Shown here piece by piece: positions 1-5,523 of a DNA stretch of 6,207 nt. The stretch spans positions 1 to 6,207 of the forward strand of contig JAPKDK010000178.1 of the NCBI GenBank assembly GCA_028872645.1. Direction: 5' to 3'. A program made the position numbers and the translations under genes. The DNA comes from Verrucomicrobiota bacterium. GTDB lineage: Bacteria; Verrucomicrobiota; Verrucomicrobiia; Limisphaerales; UBA1100. The notes beneath the pieces are model-generated. The model did not search any database, had not been told where the DNA came from, and saw only the letters and a list, made by a program, of their open reading frames with translations. Position 1 is the first letter of the stretch; every line of letters starts with the position of its first letter.

Positions 1-76
1 GGGTTTTCCACGGCTCAATGGCTTGCGTAGAAAGCACGCTGCCGAGCAGCAAGGTAAGTATCAGGTGTATTCGCAT
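1..76 (-). CDS. N-terminal fragment of a secreted protein (signal peptide only)
   Basis: An ATG at 76-74 opens a frame that stays open to the left edge, giving 25 codons. The translation begins MRIHLILTLLLGSVLSTQA and continues IEPWKT. This is a textbook Sec signal peptide: a basic n-region, a leucine-rich core, and a small-residue site (T-Q-A) for signal peptidase I around residue 19. The mature domain is outside the window, so function cannot be assigned. The class of protein (sulfatase, propeller, hydrolase) is only guessable from the secreted neighbours. There is no obvious Shine-Dalgarno sequence before the ATG, as with the other genes here. It lies 118 bp downstream of the DUF3592 gene on the same strand. 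Confidence 0.6.
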   Translation of the reverse strand, partial: MRIHLILTLLLGSVLSTQAIEPWKT

Positions 77-194
77 CTGCGGATTATGAGTGAATTATCG
101 TTTAAGGTATAGCAAATAGGGTTGAAGGTGAACGGGTAGAGGTTGAGTTTCTCGCCCCGCCGTTTGCCTCGACCACAAGACCCACGAAGCCGAC

Positions 195-686
195 TTATCT
201 CGATACTTTATTTTGTCTGTTTTGAGCATATTTATAATGCCCTAAAAATATAATAAAGATGGGGCCGCCGAAAACTAGGCAGCACAAGTATAGAATTGTT
301 TTCTGAAACGAACCTCGCTTAAACTCAGTGGTGGCTGGATCAGAACTGTTTGGGTCTACTATTAAATCAACTTCGTCTCCTTCTTTTTTATCATTTAACA
401 CCCGGCTTATTATGTCCGCATTGCTGTTAAATTGTTTTGAGTAATTTTTATCTTTGTAATCATAATTGACTGTCCAATAATATACCTTGGTGTTGTCGCC
501 CATTCCGCCTGCAGGTTGATTCCAAAGTGGTTTATGGTAATCCTCACCATACTCTATTCGAATATTTTTAATCATACCCTTCACTGGCACCCAGCTTTTT
601 TCTCTTTCCAAGATCATCTTGAGATTTTTAAAAAATAGCCAAAAAGGTAAAAAAAGAAATCCATATATACATAAGAAACCTAGCAT
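195..686 (-). CDS. DUF3592 domain-containing membrane protein
   Basis: A complete 163-residue frame. It has a hydrophobic helix at about residues 3-19, an extracytoplasmic or lumenal-type soluble domain, and a second hydrophobic helix at about residues 129-149 followed by a short basic tail. The middle carries the DUF3592 pattern: W32 followed by a glycine (G37) in a beta strand, a VNYDYKDKNY strand pair at 73-82, and EGDEVDLIVDP at 102-112 followed by the usual proline-containing tail. The family is widespread in bacteria and has no firmly known biochemical function. The gene is clearly more AT-rich than the DUF1501 and propeller genes and has many lysine, asparagine and isoleucine codons, so it may have been acquired separately. 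It stands alone, with 390 bp before it and 118 bp after it, and has no recognisable Shine-Dalgarno. The family call is by pattern recognition, not a profile search. Confidence 0.75.
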   Translation of the reverse strand: MLGFLCIYGFLFLPFWLFFKNLKMILEREKSWVPVKGMIKNIRIEYGEDYHKPLWNQPAGGMGDNTKVYYWTVNYDYKDKNYSKQFNSNADIISRVLNDKKEGDEVDLIVDPNSSDPATTEFKRGSFQKTILYLCCLVFGGPIFIIFLGHYKYAQNRQNKVSR

Positions 687-826
687 AGGTTTAACAATGT
701 CTTACAGGATTCATAATGTTTGTACCGGTCGGTTAATTCTTGGGATCAATACTTTCGTCTCTTAGAGAATCCTACCCCACCATCCTGATTCAGAGAAGTT
801 CAGAGGATCTCCGTCTCAATCCTACA

Positions 827-926
827 GTTCTCCCCAATTCTCCTGAGAAACACTGAGATTCACTGAAACGAAGAATCCCACACACCAATATCACTGAGAC
901 ATAGGGAGAACATTGGGAGAATTGGG
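827..926. repeat. Overlapping inverted repeats (about 100-bp imperfect palindromic region)
   Basis: CCCAATTCTCC at 833-843 is perfectly inverted as GGAGAATTGGG at 916-926 (11 of 11). GTTCTCCC at 827-834 is perfectly inverted as GGGAGAAC at 904-911 (8 of 8). The two left arms overlap, so the pairings are mutually exclusive. The words CACTGAGA and CACTGAAA recur directly at 851, 861 and 892. This could be a degenerate MITE or REP-like element, a regulatory RNA structure, or chance in low-complexity DNA. No terminal inverted repeats with target-site duplication were identified. Confidence 0.45.
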
Positions 927-966
927 TCTCTCAGGGTTTTCTGAGTGATCAGTGTGATAGCTGTAT

Positions 967-985
967 TTCCCCTGAAAACGGGGGA
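967..985. other. Small GC hairpin downstream of the DUF1501 gene
   Basis: CCCC at 969-972 pairs with GGGG at 980-983. The stem is extended by a T-G and a T-A pair around a seven-base loop (TGAAAAC). It lies about 90 bp past the DUF1501 stop. Read on the minus strand it is followed by AAATAC, not a U-run, so it is not a standard intrinsic terminator. It may instead be an mRNA 3'-end stabilising stem, or chance. Confidence 0.25.
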
Positions 986-996
986 TTCGATGTTCG

Positions 997-1013
997 TTGG
1001 GTTCGATTCCCAA
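997..1013 (+). other. tRNA T-arm-like segment (possible tRNA 3'-end remnant)
   Basis: A five-base-pair stem TTGGG/CCCAA encloses the loop TTCGATT, which is exactly the geometry and consensus of a tRNA or tmRNA T-arm. Seven bases (AACACAT) follow, as an acceptor strand would. No matching 5' acceptor strand or D-arm is found at the right distance upstream, so this is not a complete tRNA gene. Such 3' fragments are often left at integrase attachment sites, but no integrase is visible here. A chance match is quite possible. Confidence 0.25.
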
Positions 1014-1076
1014 AACACATCCTACTCTTTTCTCCACTATCCCAATTGGAATCTGGGGGTTCCTGAGTTAAATCAT

Positions 1077-2471
1077 CTAAAGCAGTGCTTCAATCGGATT
1101 TCCGGTGCTGGCTGGCACTGTGAATCCATCGCGGCCAAGTCGTGATGCCGGATTGATGTCCATTGCGGCGAAGAGTGTCGCCGTGAAATCCTCGAGGGAT
1201 ACCGGGTTGGATTTGACGTAGGCCGCGTGTTTGTCTGATTCCCCGTAAACACTTCCTCCTCGAATCCCCGCGCCCGCAAGCATTGCGGAGTAGCATTGGG
1301 GCCAATGATTGCGGCCGATGCGTTTGGCGCCCTTGCTGATTTTTGGCGCACGGCCAAATTCGCCCACGAGCACGACCAGCGTCGAATCAAGCAATCCTCT
1401 TTCGCGAAGGTCCTCAATCAATGTTGCAACCGCCTGATCGGTCCGAGGCAATGCAAATGGCAATCCGTTCCAGCCGTTCTCGAAAATGCCCACGTCGGCG
1501 TTTCCATGCATATCCCAAGTTTCAACGCTGACAAATTTTTCGCCCTTGGCCAGGCCTGTCCACGCAGCGACATTGACCAGCCGCACGCCTGCCTCAATTA
1601 AGCGGCGAGCGAGCAATAGGTTCTGGCCCAGGGGGTTTCTGCCATAGCGATCACGAACCCGGGCGCTTTCGTTTTCAATTTTAAACGCTTCCTTGGCTTC
1701 CTTGCCGTTCAGCAGATCAATGGATCTGCGCTGATGGGTTTCGAAGGAATCAAATTCCGACGTGCTTCCGACGGGAGAAAGTCGTTGCGCCGCTTCCAAA
1801 AGATTGCGACGCGTGTTCAGTTGCTGTGCCGAGACATCATCCGGCGCATCAAATGCGCGAACCCGAAAATTTTCCGAAGCCGGGTTATCATCATGGTTTT
1901 TTCCAATCAGCATAGGGGCATAGGCCATGCCCAAGTGGCCGCCAGTCAGGTACGTGTGATCTGGAGGAGCGGCACCTCCGCCAAATTTTTGCAACCACAT
2001 GTGATCTGGGATACTCGCCTTTGAGGGACGCAGTTTGGCAATCATGGCTCCGAATGATGGGTCATCCGCTGCGGGTTGTGCACGGCCGGCGAGCAACATG
2101 GAGTTTGCCAGCTTGTGTTCCGCGACCTTGTGGGTCATCGAGCGAATGACCGCATACTGCTCCGATAACTTGGCCAATTTGGGCATCAGTTCGCAAACGT
2201 GGAATCCCGGAGTAGCGGTTTTAATTGGTTTGTACGGCCCACGGATCTCCTGTGGCGCCTCCGGTTTCATGTCCCACGAATCCAGTTGGCTCAGCCCTCC
2301 GTACTGGTGGATGAAGATGCACGATTTGGCCGAGCCAAACGCCTTTTGAGATTTCTCAGCCAGAAGGAAATCCGGCAGCGACAACCCCAGTGCTCCAATG
2401 CCCCCGACCTGAAGCAACTGACGCCTTGAAAACCTGTTTTTTGATACGTGATTCATATGGCCGTTATCCAT
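1077..2471 (-). CDS. DUF1501 domain-containing protein with Tat signal
   Basis: A complete 464-residue protein, the usual length for the family. The N-terminus has a twin-arginine signal (RFSRRQLLQ at about 13-21, hydrophobic GGIGALGLSLPDFLLA to about 38), so it is likely exported folded to the periplasm. The DUF1501 fold is related to the alkaline phosphatase/sulfatase superfamily. Hallmarks seen are IHQYGGLSQLDSWDMKP (54-70), MTHKVAEHKLANSMLLAGR (112-130), ETWDMHGN (317-324), GEFGRAPKI (370-378), GRNHWP (386-391), and a C-terminal GNPIEALL of the usual form. Its biochemical role is not firmly established; it abounds in Planctomycetota and Verrucomicrobiota, usually next to a DUF1549/DUF1553 cytochrome-type gene, which is absent here. 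An alternative ATG at residue 6 (2456) is equally plausible. Neither start has a Shine-Dalgarno. The propeller gene lies 76 bp upstream on the same strand. Confidence 0.9.
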   Translation of the reverse strand: MDNGHMNHVSKNRFSRRQLLQVGGIGALGLSLPDFLLAEKSQKAFGSAKSCIFIHQYGGLSQLDSWDMKPEAPQEIRGPYKPIKTATPGFHVCELMPKLAKLSEQYAVIRSMTHKVAEHKLANSMLLAGRAQPAADDPSFGAMIAKLRPSKASIPDHMWLQKFGGGAAPPDHTYLTGGHLGMAYAPMLIGKNHDDNPASENFRVRAFDAPDDVSAQQLNTRRNLLEAAQRLSPVGSTSEFDSFETHQRRSIDLLNGKEAKEAFKIENESARVRDRYGRNPLGQNLLLARRLIEAGVRLVNVAAWTGLAKGEKFVSVETWDMHGNADVGIFENGWNGLPFALPRTDQAVATLIEDLRERGLLDSTLVVLVGEFGRAPKISKGAKRIGRNHWPQCYSAMLAGAGIRGGSVYGESDKHAAYVKSNPVSLEDFTATLFAAMDINPASRLGRDGFTVPASTGNPIEALL

Positions 2472-2525
2472 GCGAACACAAGGTTCAGCACCGCAATTTT
2501 AGTAACTCATCCTCAACAGGCAATT

Positions 2526-2544
2526 AAAATAACCCTGACCCCTA
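2526..2544. repeat. REP/RAYT-type end-like word between two genes
   Basis: AAAATAACCCTGACCCCTA lies in the 76-bp spacer between the propeller and DUF1501 genes. On the minus strand it reads as a GGGGTCAGGGTTATTTT-type word. From memory, GGGGTCAG...TTATTTT words recur around REP-associated tyrosine transposases and their palindromic repeats in many environmental bacteria. Only one half-copy is present and there is no transposase in the window, so it may be a scar or a coincidence. Confidence 0.25.
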
Positions 2545-2547
2545 CAC

Positions 2548-4074
2548 TTATTTTTTGAGCCTAAATGCCCAGAGGGATTTTGCGCTGCGGACGTAAAGGG
2601 TATCAGCATCAAATGCGGGCGAGACGTAGATGAAGTCGTTGAGCCGAACCTGATGCACCACCTCCAGTTCATCGCCGGCCTCCACCACGGTGATTTGGCC
2701 GGGCTCGGAGGCGAGGTAGAGATGGCCGTTGGCGAGGATGGGGCTGGCGCTGTATTGGCCAGAAGCACCGATGCGTTCGCTGTAGAGGGGCTTGCCGGAG
2801 GTGGCGTTCACGACGGTGAGGATGCCGCCGCTGCGGACCATGTACACGCGCCCTTCGTGTGCCAACGGCGAGGGGATTTCCGGGATGCCGCGGTTGTATT
2901 CCCACGCGAGGTGCGTGCGGGTGATGTCGCCGCGCCCGCCGGGCTTCACAGCAATGAGCATGGGCTTGCCGCTGCCGTGCGAGAAATTGGCCGTGAACTC
3001 CTCGCGCGTCCAGTCGCCGTCGCGATTTTTGTCCAACCAGCCGAAGATGCCGTCCAGTCGGCGCGCGCGTTGGGGCGGGTCCTTGGGCAGCGGCATGCCG
3101 TAGCCTGGGTGTCCGTACGGCAGCTCCGGGCGGAAGGGGAATGTGAAGTGCCCGGTCATTTCCTTGCGCTGCAATTTGCCGTCCTTGTTTTGGTCGAAAT
3201 GAATTACTGACTTCCAGAACGGTTTCGGATCCACCTTGTCATTGCCGCCGCCGCCCCGGCGCGAGGCAGAGGCCAGCACCATGCCATTGGCGACCACCGG
3301 CGCGGAAATCGTCTCGCGCGAAAACCCCGTCACGTGCCAAAGCTCACGCCCGCCCGGCAGCGCGTAGCCGCACAAGCGCCCGTTGCCCAACACCACCAGC
3401 TCAGCCCCAGCGGGGTGGCGCAGGATAACGGGGGTGGACCAGCCGCTGCGCTGGAAGGGGCGCGGGGTTTCCCATTTGGTGTTACCGTTGGTCTTGTTGA
3501 TGGCGATGACCTTGGAGCGGCTCAGGCGGCTGCGGGGAAGGTTATTGTCATCATCCAAAACCAAAATGATAAGCTTTTCATACTCAATGGGAGAGGACGA
3601 CGTTCCGTACAGCGTGCGTGGCACGGGCAGTTTCTTTTGCCAAAGCTCCTTGCCATCGTGGTTGTAGCACAGCATGCCGAACGAGCCGAAGTGGACGTAT
3701 ACATGGTCCTTGTCCACCACCGGCGTGGGCGCAGCGTGGCTGCTGGCCTGATGCACTCGCTCCAGCGGCACCTGCGGCGCCTGACGCGCCCAGAGTCTTT
3801 TGCCGGTGGCCTTGTCGAACGCCAGAGTGACCAGCCGCGAATTGACCACGCCGGTCAGGAACAGCTTGCCACCCCACAACACCGGTGACGAGTGCCCCAC
3901 CGGCACAGCCACCTTCCAGGCTGGCCGTGAGGGGTCGAGATTCACAGGCGGCTTGGCGTTGACCGCTACGCCGGAGCCGTTCGGCCCACGAAACTGATTC
4001 CACTCCGCGGCGGAAACGATTGGGGCAACCAGCAGCAAAATCAAAATGCCGATACAAATACGCATCCCGCACAT
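2548..4074 (-). CDS. Secreted PQQ-like beta-propeller protein with paired EF-hands
   Basis: A complete 508-residue protein. A Sec signal peptide (about 1-22, ending IVSA before AEW) is followed by WNQFRGPNGSG (25-35), the opening typical of planctomycete and verrucomicrobial PQQ-binding-like propellers. Blade-end tags with the PQQ/BamB-like pattern occur at FDKATGKRLW (86-95), NHDGKELW (138-145), NKTNGNTKW (193-201), GGRELW (241-246) and NATSGKPLY (423-431). Between blades lie two canonical EF-hand calcium loops: D294 to E305 (DQNKDGKLQRKE) and D348 to E359 (DKNRDGDWTREE). The protein is probably periplasmic or surface-exposed. It may be a scaffold or a quinoprotein-like enzyme, but true PQQ binding is not shown. 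M4 (4065) is an alternative start giving a cleaner signal peptide. The gene starts 18 bp after the sulfatase stop, which indicates co-transcription with that gene. Confidence 0.88.
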   Translation of the reverse strand: MCGMRICIGILILLLVAPIVSAAEWNQFRGPNGSGVAVNAKPPVNLDPSRPAWKVAVPVGHSSPVLWGGKLFLTGVVNSRLVTLAFDKATGKRLWARQAPQVPLERVHQASSHAAPTPVVDKDHVYVHFGSFGMLCYNHDGKELWQKKLPVPRTLYGTSSSPIEYEKLIILVLDDDNNLPRSRLSRSKVIAINKTNGNTKWETPRPFQRSGWSTPVILRHPAGAELVVLGNGRLCGYALPGGRELWHVTGFSRETISAPVVANGMVLASASRRGGGGNDKVDPKPFWKSVIHFDQNKDGKLQRKEMTGHFTFPFRPELPYGHPGYGMPLPKDPPQRARRLDGIFGWLDKNRDGDWTREEFTANFSHGSGKPMLIAVKPGGRGDITRTHLAWEYNRGIPEIPSPLAHEGRVYMVRSGGILTVVNATSGKPLYSERIGASGQYSASPILANGHLYLASEPGQITVVEAGDELEVVHQVRLNDFIYVSPAFDADTLYVRSAKSLWAFRLKK

Positions 4075-4092
4075 CGTGGCATCACACGTGAT

Positions 4093-4728
4093 TCACTTCA
4101 ACTGCTTCCGCACAAAATCCGGCAGGCGCGGGTTGATGTTAATGCGCGGCCGGCCGTTGGCGAGCTTGGGCCCCGGCGTGCTGCGTCCGTTGGCGATTTG
4201 CCGGCGCAGCAACGCCACCATGCGCGCCACGCGCTCCGGATGTTTCGCCGCAAGATTGTGATCCTCGTGCGGATCGTTGGTCACGTTGAAAAGCTGCACG
4301 ATCGGCGCCTTCACGATGTCCTTCCACGTGGGCGTCTTGCCAAATTCCTTGAGCTTCGCGCGCCACGCGTCATCCATGCCGGGTGTGTTGCCATACTTGC
4401 CGTGCGAACCGCTGCCGGGGCACAGGCAAAGTTTCCAATCCCCATCACGCACCACGAACGGTCCAATGGATTGCATCACCAGATTCTCACGTACGCCCTT
4501 TGCTTTCGGGTTCTTCAAGAGCGGCGCAAAACTAATGGAGTCAGGCGCCTGTTGCGGTGTGAGCTTGGTCCCGCTCAACTCAGCAAAGGTCGCCATAAGA
4601 TCACACAGGCCCACCAGAGCATGATTCGTGCCGCCGGCCTTGATCCCCTTCGGCCAATGCGCGATCAATGGTACCCGCAGTCCGCCCTCATACACGCTAA
4701 ATTTGTATCCGCGATGCGGCCCGCTGAT
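4093..4728 (-). pseudogene. Sulfatase, C-terminal third only (5'-truncated)
   Basis: The frame is open from 4728 to a TGA at 4095-4093, about 211 codons. It begins SGPHRGYKFSVYEGGLRVP, a highly conserved sulfatase segment. The lysine in GYK corresponds to the active-site lysine that contacts sulfate in arylsulfatases. It continues through LCDLMATFAELSG (the usual partner helix), RDGDWKL, and LFNVTNDPHEDHNLA, the standard C-terminal subdomain. Everything upstream is missing: the signal peptide, the N-terminal metal-binding aspartates, the C-x-P-S-R formylglycine site and the DNG motif. It therefore cannot be an active sulfatase as read here. A GTG at 4695 could be mistaken for a start, but the homology clearly continues upstream to about 4725. 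The fragment has no frameshift or internal stop, so the truncation is recent or is an assembly or cloning artefact. It precedes the propeller gene by 18 bp. Confidence 0.85.
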
Positions 4729-4731
4729 CTA
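4726..4731. other. Junction between sulfatase fragment and methyltransferase
   Basis: The methyltransferase stop codon (TAG, 4731-4729) is immediately followed, in the same frame, by ATC and then sulfatase codons that start mid-domain. Base composition steps from GC-rich (left) to AT-rich (right) within a few bases. The joint contains GATC at 4726-4729. No terminal inverted repeat, target-site duplication or recombinase gene is visible, so the mechanism is unknown. Candidates are deletion, illegitimate recombination, or a chimeric assembly or clone. Confidence 0.6.
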
Positions 4732-5406
4732 GCACTTTTGAAGTGTGAAAATAATAAATGTATATTCAAAGCCAAGCCAACTGATGGTTTTATTTTGAAC
4801 GTTAAAATCGATTCCACCAGTTGGATGCAAACCGTGTTGAGCAGCTTGACTAAGGGTCTGCTCTATTTCCAGCTGACTAAAGATGAAAACAGGTTGTCCG
4901 TATGCTTCTATTTTTCCCTTATTTTGAATTTTGTCGGGCCAATAATCTGTTGAAGTCAACAACAGTCCACCGGGTCGGAGCAAGCGAGACATTTCACTGA
5001 AATACGCGTCGATATTAACTCCGTGCTCAATGACGCTTAAACTGGTGATGCCATCAAAATAGGCGTTGGGAAAAGGGGTTGTTGAAATGTCTCCACGAAC
5101 ATATGAAATATGATCAATCGTTTCGCGCTCCTGTTCGTAATTCAGATTCATGCCAAACAATTCGCAACCCAGAAGCTGGCGCATTGTGGGGAGAAAAACG
5201 GATGTGGGTTCCTTATCTGCTCCAGCATCCAAAATCCGGGATGTGGGTTCGAATTGAGAGGCAAAGAGCAATGCTGCTTTGAGGTTGTCCCAGTTTTTTC
5301 TCGGATCCGGATGAATGGGAAGCTCAAGACGTTTCGCTAAATCCAAGTGAGCCTTTAGCTCAGGCAAGGATTTCAACGTGGTATTGGTGTCGATCAATTC
5401 GATCAT
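4729..5406 (-). CDS. Class I SAM-dependent methyltransferase
   Basis: A complete 225-residue frame. Motif I is RILDAGA (57-63) at the end of the first beta strand. GDISTTPFPNAYFDGITSLSVIEHGVN (105-131) covers the acidic strand-3 end and strand 4 of a Methyltransf_11-type fold. LRPGGLLLTSTDYW (143-156) is the post-motif strand 5. The strand-2 end, where most members have an acidic residue that binds the SAM ribose, here reads FGMNLN (84-89) with no acid. The substrate cannot be predicted. Similar stand-alone enzymes often occur in surface-polysaccharide or secondary-metabolite loci, but no such genes are seen here. It is AT-richer than the genes to its left. The ATG at 5406 has no Shine-Dalgarno. 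The C-terminus (FTLQKC) sits right at the junction with the sulfatase fragment, so its last residues could be altered by the rearrangement. The hydrolase ends 117 bp upstream. Confidence 0.82.
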   Translation of the reverse strand: MIELIDTNTTLKSLPELKAHLDLAKRLELPIHPDPRKNWDNLKAALLFASQFEPTSRILDAGADKEPTSVFLPTMRQLLGCELFGMNLNYEQERETIDHISYVRGDISTTPFPNAYFDGITSLSVIEHGVNIDAYFSEMSRLLRPGGLLLTSTDYWPDKIQNKGKIEAYGQPVFIFSQLEIEQTLSQAAQHGLHPTGGIDFNVQNKTISWLGFEYTFIIFTLQKC

Positions 5407-5523
5407 GCTAAATAGAGGAATTATTTCATCTTTCGCATCTGAACAATGCGGATCCGTCGTATGTTTGAAACATTACAAAACCAATTAATACTGCAAAAAA
5501 ACTGAACTTATAGGGTGTGTGAG

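Larger units (their letters stand above)
687..1076. other. Gene-free intergenic stretch with short repeats
   Basis: No credible gene is present in these 390 bp on either strand. The stretch lies between the stop of the DUF1501 gene and the start of the DUF3592 gene. It contains overlapping inverted repeats (827-926), three near-identical CACTGA(G/A)A words (851, 861, 892), a small GC hairpin (967-985) and a tRNA T-arm-like segment (997-1013). It should include the promoter of the DUF3592 gene near its left end, but no convincing -35/-10 pair stands out. No U-run terminator follows the DUF1501 gene. Confidence 0.6.

Noticed and set aside
121..230. Possible short plus-strand coding stretch left of the DUF3592 stop
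   Set aside because: The frame has no start codon, is short, and overlaps the DUF3592 3' end. No family is recognisable.
951..1022. Complete tRNA gene (Phe-like) on the plus strand
   Set aside because: Only the T-arm is convincing. The acceptor strand has no 5' partner, there is no D-arm, the anticodon stem has a C-C clash, and the spacing to the T-arm is about eight bases too long.
945..1145. 66-residue plus-strand reading frame
   Set aside because: It overlaps the C-terminus of the well-supported DUF1501 gene, resembles no family, and begins inside the repeat-rich spacer.
2653..3210. 185-residue plus-strand frame antisense to the propeller gene
   Set aside because: It is an alanine- and valine-rich shadow frame of a GC-rich gene, with no recognisable domain. 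The same applies to 3334-3888.
4093..4695. Sulfatase fragment as an intact 200-residue gene starting at GTG 4695
   Set aside because: Conserved sulfatase residues (GPHRGYKFS) continue upstream of the GTG in frame, so that codon is an internal valine and the gene is truncated.
4729..4731. Stop-codon readthrough producing a methyltransferase-sulfatase fusion
   Set aside because: The shared frame is a one-in-three coincidence. The sulfatase part begins mid-domain, and there is no recoding signal or biological logic for the fusion.
4198..4953. 251-residue plus-strand frame spanning the sulfatase-methyltransferase junction
   Set aside because: It is antisense to two recognisable coding regions and its composition changes at the junction. 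It is a shadow frame, not a gene that would validate the joint.
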